Below the pieces are notes generated by a model. It was not told the origin of the DNA, ran no database searches, and worked only from the letters and a program-made list of their open reading frames with translations. DNA of 64,000 bases from NCBI RefSeq assembly GCF_007744075.1, contig NZ_CP036266.1, positions 1,265,001-1,329,000 on the forward strand, written 5' to 3'. Positions 26,920 to 35,131 of this stretch are shown here, in pieces. Each line of letters starts with the position of its first letter. Position 1 is the stretch's first letter. This DNA comes from Gimesia chilikensis (GTDB lineage Bacteria; Planctomycetota; Planctomycetia; Planctomycetales; Planctomycetaceae). The position numbers and the translations under genes are program-made.

Positions 26920-28422
26920 CTAGGATTTTTTCGGAGATGGCTTCCGGTTTCCGCCACCCCGTTTTCCGGATGAACGACGCGAAGAGCGTTTCGGACGTCG
27001 GCGGCTCTGATCGTCAGCTGCTTCCGGATCCGATTTCTTGCTGTCTCCCTCTTTGGCCTCTTTGGCTTTGTCCTGGCTGGAAGACTTGCCGCTTACCAGC
27101 TTGGGGTTCAGCAGATAAGAGATGGCTTCTTCCCAACTTGGTACGTTGGGATATTTGTTTTCGATCTCTTTCTTGCGGGGACGCGGTGCTTCGGAGCTGT
27201 CTGTTTCATCGTCAGAATCAGAATCAGAATCAGAATCAGAGTCAGACTCTGCAGCAGCAGGCTTTTTGCGACGACGAGAGCGGCGCGAGCGTTTTGGCTT
27301 CTGTTCGGTCTCATCTTCGTCCTCTTCATCAGAGGCTTCATCGTCGACTTCCAGTTCCTCAACTTCGTCTTCCGTCTCTTCCTCATCCTCAGCGGTTTCA
27401 GAAGTTTCTTCTTTCTTACGCGAACGTGAACGTCTCCGGCGTCGACGACGTCGGGGCTTCTTCGGTTCTTCCGCTTCTTCTTCCTCGGAGTCTTCTTCTG
27501 CTACAACCGTCTCTTCTTCTTCGGCGACGGCTTCGTCCTCCAGATCCTCTTCGTCTTCTTCCTCAACTTCGAAGGAAACTTCTTCCGAAATCAGACCGAA
27601 GCCGAAGGAATCGTCGTCGTCCAGACGTTCGTCTGTCCGTGCGGTGGCAGGGGGATTTTCTGCGGTTTTCTTTTTGCGACTACGCGAACGACGGGAGCGG
27701 GCCGGTTTCTCCTGGACTACTTCCTCAGCTTCAGCAACCGCTTCCTCATCATCATCTTCGTCGTCTACTTCTTCAACTACGTCGTCGTCTTCATCCTCCT
27801 CCTCTTCATCATCATCAGAGGCGGCGGGGCTCTTCGCTGACTTGGAATCGTCTTCGTCCCAGTCCCAGCCGTCCAGAGCATCCCAGTAGGTGTCTTCTTC
27901 GTCGTCATCATCTTCGTCGGAAGACTCGGCTGCGACTTGAGCGGCGGGTTCGAAATCTTCTTCGATCTCGTCTTCCTCGTCCTCTTCGTCGTCATCGAAG
28001 GACGCGATCACTTCATCTTCGTCGTCGTCCTCTTCTTCGTCGTCGGCTTCAGCGAAGACATCGTCATCGTCGTCTTCTTCCTCGTCATCTTCATCAGAGG
28101 TGAGTACTTCGGGCTCATCGTCGTCGTCGTCATCGAAGATGGCGGAACCAAATCCGCTTTCATCATCGTCTTCATCCGTCTCCTCCTGAACACGGGAGAC
28201 GGCAGCAGCCGACGGCTCTGCAGGGGCCGGGGTTTCCGGTTCCTCAGAGGTAGCCTCAACGTCTGCCTCGTCATCTTCGGGCAGATCATCTTCATCAAAA
28301 TCGACGGGCTCGGGTTTGACCTGCTGGTCAAAATCAATTCCAAACAGGTCACCTGCGAGGGACTCCCAGGAGTCTCCTTCGCCCGACGGATTCTTGCCAA
28401 AAGGCTCTTTGCTTTTATTCAT
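26920..28422 (-). CDS. Low-complexity protein of alternating acidic and Arg/Lys blocks
   Basis: About 500 residues, mostly Asp/Glu tracts (such as EDDDDDD-type runs) separated by three strongly basic blocks of RRRRRSRSRKK type and an SDSDSDSD repeat. A short conserved-looking patch, NVPSWEEAISYLLNPKLV, sits near the C-terminus, followed by another basic tail. The Asp/Glu-Ser/Arg composition resembles nucleic-acid or RNase-E-like scaffold tails, but no enzyme domain is visible. The ATG at 28422 is preferred over an upstream TTG. Function unknown. Confidence 0.7.
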   Translation of the reverse strand: MNKSKEPFGKNPSGEGDSWESLAGDLFGIDFDQQVKPEPVDFDEDDLPEDDEADVEATSEEPETPAPAEPSAAAVSRVQEETDEDDDESGFGSAIFDDDDDDEPEVLTSDEDDEEEDDDDDVFAEADDEEEDDDEDEVIASFDDDEEDEEDEIEEDFEPAAQVAAESSDEDDDDEEDTYWDALDGWDWDEDDSKSAKSPAASDDDEEEEDEDDDVVEEVDDEDDDEEAVAEAEEVVQEKPARSRRSRSRKKKTAENPPATARTDERLDDDDSFGFGLISEEVSFEVEEEDEEDLEDEAVAEEEETVVAEEDSEEEEAEEPKKPRRRRRRRRSRSRKKEETSETAEDEEETEDEVEELEVDDEASDEEDEDETEQKPKRSRRSRRRKKPAAAESDSDSDSDSDSDDETDSSEAPRPRKKEIENKYPNVPSWEEAISYLLNPKLVSGKSSSQDKAKEAKEGDSKKSDPEAADDQSRRRPKRSSRRSSGKRGGGNRKPSPKKS

Positions 28423-28502
28423 ACAGCGCAAAATACACGTTCTTTATTGCTTTTACAAGATTTGCGCCATGTGCGAATCAGTGATATCAGCAGAATTCAG
28501 AC

Positions 28503-29000
28503 TTATTTTGAGTACTCGATGTGGCGAATCACAGCCTGCAATTTGCGGGCTTTTTCCAGCATCGCGTGATAGCGGGGAACTTTGGAATATCCCACCTGAC
28601 GCGCCAGCAGGTCTGCTTCTGCACTCAGAACGACTGTACATGGAATCGATTTCACCTTCAGGGTGTCGGCGATTTCCCGATCTTTGTCGAAATCGAGGTG
28701 TACAGGCTCAAATGCCTGATTCAGGTAGCGGGCCATCCGTGGATCGGAGAGGGTATCTTTCTCCAGTTTCCGACAGTAAGTACACCAGCTGGCATCAAAT
28801 ACGATGAATACCGGCTTGTTACTTTTCATCGCGGCCTGGTGAGCCGTTTCCAGGTCCTGGTGCCACTTGATCTCTTCCGCGACTGATTCCGCGTTTGAGG
28901 CTTTTGAATCTGATTTCAAGAGCTCGATACAGATGCCAACCACGACGACAAGTGAAAAGCCAACAACGGCCCACTGGAGCTTCTGGGGAAGTCGTTTCAT
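28503..29000 (-). CDS. Membrane-anchored thioredoxin-like protein
   Basis: 165 residues. An N-terminal hydrophobic segment (WAVVGFSLVVVVGICIELL) is followed by a thioredoxin fold with the redox motif WCTYC and a cis-Pro (IPCTVV). The fold faces the periplasm. Proteins of this type reduce or oxidise thiols of exported proteins; the partner is unknown. Between this gene and the DUF4340 gene upstream there is a strong terminator, so it has its own transcription start. Confidence 0.85.
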   Translation of the reverse strand: MKRLPQKLQWAVVGFSLVVVVGICIELLKSDSKASNAESVAEEIKWHQDLETAHQAAMKSNKPVFIVFDASWCTYCRKLEKDTLSDPRMARYLNQAFEPVHLDFDKDREIADTLKVKSIPCTVVLSAEADLLARQVGYSKVPRYHAMLEKARKLQAVIRHIEYSK

Positions 29001-29313
29001 TTCGTAGACTCCTTCATAAGTAAGGTAACCTGATTCGGTATCTATACTTATGTGACTGATAACTGATAGACCCGTTTTATGTGAGCAACTTACAAAATCG
29101 TTATAAATCGTTCACTGTGCTTTATCGGTATCAGATGAGGAACTTCTATGAATGATTCGATCGGAATTACCGGTTTGTCGGGCACATGGCCCGTAAAGTT
29201 TACCTAACCGGAACAGAATTGGGCTCTGCCACGAAAAAAAGCCAAGCCTGAAGCGGGTTCGGCACGATTACCGACCGCCTCGGGCCTGGCTGAATGGACT
29301 GTTGTCCCGCCGA
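29001..29313. other. Intergenic region with terminator
   Basis: About 310 bp. The right part holds the terminator of the DUF4340 gene (29234-29290). The left part should hold the promoter of the thioredoxin-like gene; AT-rich sequence is present around 29030-29120 but no clear box pair was fixed. Confidence 0.5.
29234..29290 (-). terminator. Rho-independent terminator of the DUF4340 gene
   Basis: On the minus strand a 16-position stem (29290-29275 with 29256-29241, one mismatch and two wobbles) is followed by seven Ts (29240-29234). Confidence 0.88.
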
Positions 29314-31200
29314 TTACTCAGAACCAGCTGCCTTCTCGGGAGGCTTGGAATCCGTAGACTTTTTCTCAGATTCCGGCTGCTTGGGGGAGGCTTTTTCCGC
29401 AGCAGGCTTAGGTTTTGCCTCTGTTTTGGCGGGCGCCGGTTTACTCTCGCTGTCGGATTTCGCCGGAGCCGGTTTCGTAGAAGGAGCAGGTTTCGGCGAT
29501 GCAGGCTTCCCACCCGGTTGAGCGGGGGCCTTCATGCCGGGAAGGTTCAGGCCCGGAATTCCCAGAGCAGGATTACCTGCTCCCGGTTGGGCGGCACCCT
29601 CTTCAGGTTTATCTGCCGGCTCGACCAGGGCTTTCCGCGACATCCGCAACTTCTCGAAGCTGTTGGCGGAAATCACGTAGTACCAGTCTGCGAACCGCTG
29701 ATTCAGCTCCTGCACGCGTTCCTGGCCTTTGATGACCTTCCCGTCGTACTCCTTCAGCTGCTTCTCATAGGTTTTGAGAGCCGACTCATACTTCTTCATC
29801 GCAGCTGCATATTCCGCTTCCGGATCCGGCTTCTTCTCGTCGGCTTTCTCATCTTTCTTGTCAGCTGCTTTCGCATCGGCTGGTTTATCGCCGTCCGTTT
29901 TTTCTTTCGTCTCAGCCGGCTTTTCCGGTTTGGTCGGCTTCTGTGGTGGATCGCCGATAAAGGACGGATCGAAGGTCACTGTCACGAACAGGTAGCGGCT
30001 GGTCTTCATGGCATCATTTTCTTCCGATTTGCCTGGTTTCTCTACCACTTCCTCTGTTTTATTGCCAGCTTTCTTCTCTTTCGAATCCGCTTTTTCTGCA
30101 TCTTTCGCCGGGGCTTTGTCACTCTTCTCTTTACTGCCGTTACCGACTTCGATATCCAGCGTGCTGCCGGTAAAGATTTCACCAAAGTAGAGCGAATAGA
30201 CCACACCCTGGTTGGTGACTACGATCACTTCCCCTTCGTTGGATACCAGTTGCTGACCGCCCGAAGCTGTCTGGGCCACGATGAAACCTTTGCTCTGCAG
30301 GTCGACAAAGTCGAGTGCATTTTTCAGCTGCAGCTGTCCTGACTTCTTGAGCTCCGCAGCGATGGCGGCCGGCTTGGGACGGATTCCCTGAATCTTGAGG
30401 TCGACCAGCGTGTTGATCATCTGGTTGACATCCGCAGTATTCAGTTTCTCAGTTTCGGTATTCAGGCCTTCGAGTTCCCAGGGAGAACTGGAGTTCTTGC
30501 GTTTCAGCGTCGAAAGTTCCTCGTCCACCAGGCGACGATTCTTTTCATCGATGGAGTATTTATTCACGATGATTTCCACCAGGCGATCCCGGTCGACCTT
30601 CAGCAGGTCCGGTTCAATCCAGTCCGAGAAATCAGACGAAAGATCCACGTTGAGCTTGGTCCGGTAGACCGAATCTTCGTCGACTTTCCGCACATAGTAC
30701 TCATTGGGTTGTTCCGGCACCTGTTTACCGATGATAAAGTCGACCAGCGGGGCACCACCCTCTTTGGACAGTGTCAGACGCTGACCGCGACCCTGCAGGT
30801 TGGTGTTCGATTCGTCCAGCGGATCGATGACGCCGAACCGTTCATGGTCGCTTTTACGTCGACTTTCCAGGGCACCGCGAACCACTCCTACCAGCGAAGT
30901 AGCCGTTTCCGCCAGTTCGTCTTCGGCGTCAGCCGGGTAGTCGTGGTGCGACGGAATTCGCCAGGCACCGTTTTTGTAGTCGACGTTGAAGACTTTGAGC
31001 GTCGCGGAATCTTCATCGTAGCTCACCACCCGCAGCGCTCTGGCCTGGGTCGGATCCGTGAAGTCCGGATAGAATTCTTCGCCTACCTTTTCATAACCCG
31101 TCAGCTCGACCGGTTGCGAGGCGCGATCGGTTACGAACGCCGCAATTAAGGCAACCACGGCGATTCCCACAAAGGTCAATGTTCTCGTCGTTTCATTCAT
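29314..31200 (-). CDS. DUF4340 domain protein
   Basis: 628 residues. An N-terminal membrane segment (TLTFVGIAVVALIAAFV) is followed by a DUF4340-like region with repeated beta-type segments (WRIPSHHDYPADAEDELAET, VDFIIGKQVPEQPNEYYVRK, DWIEPDLLKVDRDRLVEIIV). The central and C-terminal parts are Lys/Glu- and Pro/Ala-rich and low in complexity, about 200 residues. It is the last gene of an operon with an ABC ATPase and a GldG-type permease, a set often found together. It is presumed to be an accessory of that exporter. Confidence 0.87.
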   Translation of the reverse strand: MNETTRTLTFVGIAVVALIAAFVTDRASQPVELTGYEKVGEEFYPDFTDPTQARALRVVSYDEDSATLKVFNVDYKNGAWRIPSHHDYPADAEDELAETATSLVGVVRGALESRRKSDHERFGVIDPLDESNTNLQGRGQRLTLSKEGGAPLVDFIIGKQVPEQPNEYYVRKVDEDSVYRTKLNVDLSSDFSDWIEPDLLKVDRDRLVEIIVNKYSIDEKNRRLVDEELSTLKRKNSSSPWELEGLNTETEKLNTADVNQMINTLVDLKIQGIRPKPAAIAAELKKSGQLQLKNALDFVDLQSKGFIVAQTASGGQQLVSNEGEVIVVTNQGVVYSLYFGEIFTGSTLDIEVGNGSKEKSDKAPAKDAEKADSKEKKAGNKTEEVVEKPGKSEENDAMKTSRYLFVTVTFDPSFIGDPPQKPTKPEKPAETKEKTDGDKPADAKAADKKDEKADEKKPDPEAEYAAAMKKYESALKTYEKQLKEYDGKVIKGQERVQELNQRFADWYYVISANSFEKLRMSRKALVEPADKPEEGAAQPGAGNPALGIPGLNLPGMKAPAQPGGKPASPKPAPSTKPAPAKSDSESKPAPAKTEAKPKPAAEKASPKQPESEKKSTDSKPPEKAAGSE

Positions 31201-31263
31201 GGCAAACGTTTTACTTAAAACAAGTGGTTTAAGATGGATTGAAACTGGCCGCGGGGGCTGCGT

Positions 31264-33906
31264 TTATTTCAGTCTCCGGTCCGGAGCAATATTCTGGTTC
31301 TCGTGCTTTAAACGGAAGAACAGGAAACAGATTCCCAACAGGATCGCCGGGAAGGGGGGCACCAGGATCGCATACCAGCGAATCCGGTTTTCGATTTCCC
31401 GAATCTGTCGCTCGGTCTGAGCTTTGATCTTTTCGACCTGTTGCTGTTTTTCCCGTTCGATTTTGGCTTCATCGACTTCCAGCCGACGACTTTCGTTTTC
31501 TTCAGCCATTCGTAAACGGATCTGTTTTTCCCGGCTGTCCATGGAAGGATCTTTTTCGATCTTTTCCCGTTGTTCTTTGAGACGATCACGGGCTTCCTCC
31601 AGCTTGGCATCAGCGACCTCGTTGGCCTTCTCCCGTTCCGCGTTTCGCTCTTTGATGAAAACCGAAGTTTCGCGTTCGACCAGTGTCAGCGTGCGATGCT
31701 TCTGACGCCGTTTACGGAGCGAGATATAGGAATCGTCCCCGGCCAGTTGGTCGACACAGTTCAACAGGAAGGTGACGTTGTCGATCTTCAGACCGAAAGC
31801 CTGACGCTCGCGGATGTTAAACAGCTCATCGGAAATCAGGTCGGCATCGGCGACAAAGATCACATTCAGGCCTTTCACTTTTGATTTCGGCGTCGAAGTG
31901 ATGTGGGCCGCCAGGACGTGGGCGTGTTCGTCGATCACACGGACCGGATCCTGCACGATGCGGACCGAATTGAAGAACGGGCTGGTGATCTCACCCCAGG
32001 CCAGCAGACCGGAGTTGGGTCCGGTACGCAGCAGCGGTTCGAAATTCAGATCCCGGTCTTTCCGCGGACGGATACTGCCCGGGAAGAAGGTCAGCATTTC
32101 CTGTAGACCACTGGTGATGTTACTGTCGAGGCTGAAGGCGCTTTTCGTTCCACTCTTGGGGCTGATGAAGATCAGCTCAGGACGCACGACTTCGGCAAAC
32201 TCAGGATGCGGATTGAAGTAATCAAATACCACTTCCCCGTTATCCCAGGCAATCTCCAGCAGGTTCATCAGCGGCGTCAGCCGACCTTCGTAAGCCTTGG
32301 GCGTTGGCGGCGGTTGACGCATTCCCATCATGCCTCCCGGACTCGGTTTGGGCATACGAGGCGCCATCTGAATGCCTCGTCCTCCTCCGAAGACGGGCAG
32401 CGGGTCATCGCAGATCAGCGTCGGTTTCCCTTTCTTGACGTAGTCCACCAGATTCTTGAGCTGGGGTTCGGTCAATGATGAGGGGAGCACCGCCAGCAGA
32501 ACATCGTAATCGGTATCGCTGATCGGCGAATCGGGTGAGACCTGCTCGACCCGGTACTGTTTCTTGAGTTCACTCACAATCAGCCACGGAGGCTGGTTGC
32601 CGCCCATGCTCATATCCAGACCACCAAAAATGCTGGCATCGGTATTCAGAATGCCGACCGTCAGACGATCATCTTTGGAGACTGTGCGGATGGAACGGGT
32701 CAGTTCGTATTCGATGGGTGTTCCGACATTGAAGAACGGAATCACCACTTCATCGGTTGCGCTCTTCACGACGGCACCCATGAAAATGGTTTCCACGTAA
32801 GCCCGTCCACCCCGTTCGGTCTGAACCCGTTGGGGAGAGATGTCCAGCAGCCGGGCTTCCTCTTCTTCCTTGCTGAACGGCTCAACGTCAACGAACCGCA
32901 CCTGCAGGCGTTTGCCGCCCAGCTGGTCATATTCACGCAGCAGGCCGATCAGTCGTTTGCGAATCGGCACGTATTCCCTCGAGACTTCCGGGCTGATGAA
33001 AGCTTCAATGGTGACGGGGTTTTTATCGTCGATCTTGGAGATCAGGTCTTTTGTCGTCTGTGACAGGCTGTAGACTCTTTCGCTCGTCATATCGATGCGG
33101 CTGCTGCCGTAGGAGACGATCGCATTCACGCTGATCAGGATCACTGCCAGCGAAATGGTTCGCACCAGGTACTGCAGTCCCATTGAATTCTGTTCATGGG
33201 AACTCCAGTGTCGGCGGGTGATGAGCACGCGGTTCAGGTACAGCATCATGATCGCCAGCGAAATGAAGTACAGCACCGAGGCCAGCGGCAGAACTCCGGT
33301 ATTGAAATCCTGGAACTGTTCGACCAGGCTCAGGCTCTGAATCAGATTACTGGAAGGAGCCACCTGTCCGATGAAGACCGGGATCGCGCAGATCACGGTT
33401 CCCAGCACAAACGCGACCGTGGTGCTGCTCGTCAACGCGGAAGCGAACATGCCCGCAGACAGCAGGGACGCACCCGCCAGCCAGTATCCAAAATAAGTCG
33501 TAAACATCAGCCCCATATCCGGGTTGCCGATGCTGGAGAGCACAAAAATATGCGTGACCGAGAACAGCAGGGCGATTGTGTAGACCGCCAGTACCGCCAG
33601 GAATTTGCCCAGCAGGACTTCCAGGTCCGAAGCGGGCAGGGTAAACAGCAGTTCGTCCGTGCCCAGTTTTTTCTCATCGGCCCAGACACCCATCGTAATC
33701 GCCGGGATGATGAACAGCAGCAGCAGGGGATACCACAGGCTCAACTGATCCAGGTTCGCCTGGTTGTTGGCAAAGAACTGCTGGTTGAAGGCAGCGAAGG
33801 CACCGGCGACCACGAACACGACAATAAACAGATAGCCGAGCACTCCCGAGAAGTAGCTCTGTACGTTTCGCTTGAAGACGGCCAATACAACGTTGTTCCG
33901 CAACAT
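31264..33906 (-). CDS. ABC transporter permease fused to a GldG-like domain
   Basis: 880 residues. The first about 240 residues are an ABC-2 permease with six membrane segments (YFSGVLGYLFIVVFVVAGAF, PLLLLFIIPAITMGVWADEK). A further membrane segment is followed by a large GldG/IFT52-like periplasmic domain (DKNPVTIEAFISPEVSREY, LTVGILNTDASIFGG, DVLLAVLPSSLTEPQLKNLVDYV). Then comes a coiled coil and a last membrane segment near the C-terminus. It works with the ATPase encoded just upstream. The substrate is unknown; homologues in Bacteroidetes take part in gliding, but no gliding is implied here. Confidence 0.9.
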   Translation of the reverse strand: MLRNNVVLAVFKRNVQSYFSGVLGYLFIVVFVVAGAFAAFNQQFFANNQANLDQLSLWYPLLLLFIIPAITMGVWADEKKLGTDELLFTLPASDLEVLLGKFLAVLAVYTIALLFSVTHIFVLSSIGNPDMGLMFTTYFGYWLAGASLLSAGMFASALTSSTTVAFVLGTVICAIPVFIGQVAPSSNLIQSLSLVEQFQDFNTGVLPLASVLYFISLAIMMLYLNRVLITRRHWSSHEQNSMGLQYLVRTISLAVILISVNAIVSYGSSRIDMTSERVYSLSQTTKDLISKIDDKNPVTIEAFISPEVSREYVPIRKRLIGLLREYDQLGGKRLQVRFVDVEPFSKEEEEARLLDISPQRVQTERGGRAYVETIFMGAVVKSATDEVVIPFFNVGTPIEYELTRSIRTVSKDDRLTVGILNTDASIFGGLDMSMGGNQPPWLIVSELKKQYRVEQVSPDSPISDTDYDVLLAVLPSSLTEPQLKNLVDYVKKGKPTLICDDPLPVFGGGRGIQMAPRMPKPSPGGMMGMRQPPPTPKAYEGRLTPLMNLLEIAWDNGEVVFDYFNPHPEFAEVVRPELIFISPKSGTKSAFSLDSNITSGLQEMLTFFPGSIRPRKDRDLNFEPLLRTGPNSGLLAWGEITSPFFNSVRIVQDPVRVIDEHAHVLAAHITSTPKSKVKGLNVIFVADADLISDELFNIRERQAFGLKIDNVTFLLNCVDQLAGDDSYISLRKRRQKHRTLTLVERETSVFIKERNAEREKANEVADAKLEEARDRLKEQREKIEKDPSMDSREKQIRLRMAEENESRRLEVDEAKIEREKQQQVEKIKAQTERQIREIENRIRWYAILVPPFPAILLGICFLFFRLKHENQNIAPDRRLK

Positions 33907-33965
33907 AACAGAAGGGTCCTTACGTCAGCTTTATGAGATAACGAAATTGGTCGGTGAAAATGAAA

Positions 33966-34733
33966 TTATGCGTGTGTCAGTTTGTGGAAGCGTTCTTCCA
34001 TGTCTTCCTGACTGTTACCCAGCTCATCCACTGGGCCATCGAATACAACCGAACCCTGGTTAATCAGGATCACGCGGCTGCAGACGGCTTTGACTTCCTG
34101 CAGAATATGGGTCGATAGCAGAATGGTCTTGGTTTTTCCCAGGCTGCGAATCAGGTCACGCACGGACTGGTTCTGATTGGGGTCGAGACCACTGGTCGGT
34201 TCATCCAGAATCAGGATGTCCGGATCGTGCAGCAGCGCCTGGGCCATGCCCACACGTTGCCGAAAACCGCGGGAGAGTTTGCGAATCGGCTTTTTCCAGA
34301 CGGTGCTCAAGTCGCACTTTTCCATCACAAACTCGAGTCGGTTACTGAGCTCGGCACTCGACATGCCCCGCACGCCACCCACGTATTTCAGAAAGCCCAG
34401 TGGCGTCATTTCTTCGTAGAGTGGACCGTTTTCCGGTAGATAGCCCAGTTTCTGACTGGCTTCAATCCGGTGCGTGCTGACATCAAACCCGCCGACGCGG
34501 GCCTGACCTTCACTGGGGGACAGAAAGCCGGTCAGCAGTTTCATCGTAGTCGATTTACCTGCACCATTGGGTCCCAGGAACGCTGCGACCTGGCCACGGG
34601 GGACCGAGAATGTCACATCGCGGGTTGCAGTGAACTGGCCATAGAACTTACTCAGTCCGATCGCTTCGATCATGTTTTCGGAAGCCGTGCCCGTCGCTGA
34701 CCCGGCAGGAGCTTGCTGAACCTGTTCCGACAT
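33966..34733 (-). CDS. ABC transporter ATP-binding protein (GldA/CcmA-like)
   Basis: 255 residues. Walker A GPNGAGKST, Q-loop LPENGPLYEEM, signature LSRGFRQRVG, Walker B ILILDEPTSGLDP and the H-loop STHILQEV are all present, so it should be active. The first 20 residues are a low-complexity extension. It is the first gene of a three-gene operon with the permease/GldG fusion and DUF4340 protein, with gaps of about 60 bp. Confidence 0.95.
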   Translation of the reverse strand: MSEQVQQAPAGSATGTASENMIEAIGLSKFYGQFTATRDVTFSVPRGQVAAFLGPNGAGKSTTMKLLTGFLSPSEGQARVGGFDVSTHRIEASQKLGYLPENGPLYEEMTPLGFLKYVGGVRGMSSAELSNRLEFVMEKCDLSTVWKKPIRKLSRGFRQRVGMAQALLHDPDILILDEPTSGLDPNQNQSVRDLIRSLGKTKTILLSTHILQEVKAVCSRVILINQGSVVFDGPVDELGNSQEDMEERFHKLTHA

Positions 34734-35131
34734 TAGAATAATTCTCCCGATGATTATCTCGTGGTTGATTCAACAGTATGGATGTTCCAGTCCGGTCCGT
34801 CCGCCGGACCGCCTCGATTATTGATACGGTCCCAGCCGGTAGACAGCTGGAAGATTTGTCCATTTTTAACTGGTAAGTGTTGAAAATACAACGTAGGTGG
34901 TGAGTACGTTTTGAGTTACCTGGATCTTCGTGGCTGGCTCGTTCTCACCGGCTTCCTTCTGTGGGACCGGAAAAACTGAGTCAGATCCGACGGTACCTCT
35001 ATAGAAATAAACGCCTTTTTTTCGCTTGTCCAGCCGGTTTTACGAAAAATCAGTCCACTGTCAGGGAATAAAAAAATCGGTTGTACCGTCTGCCGATACA
35101 ACCGATTTGTGTCTGTGATCCTGTTCGAGGA
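34734..35131. other. Intergenic region between PPIase and ABC operon
   Basis: About 400 bp. The right end holds the PPIase terminator. The left part should carry the promoter of the ABC operon; no confident box pair was chosen. No gene is seen. Confidence 0.5.
35069..35108 (-). terminator. Rho-independent terminator of the PPIase gene
   Basis: On the minus strand AAATCGGTTGTA pairs with TACAACCGATTT (35108-35097, 35085-35074), a perfect 12-bp stem with an 11-nt loop, followed by a T-run (35076-35070). Confidence 0.93.

Noticed and set aside
26568..28103. Plus-strand open frames rich in Ser or Arg
   Set aside because: Mirror images of the acidic/basic-block gene and of panC; no independent start signals.
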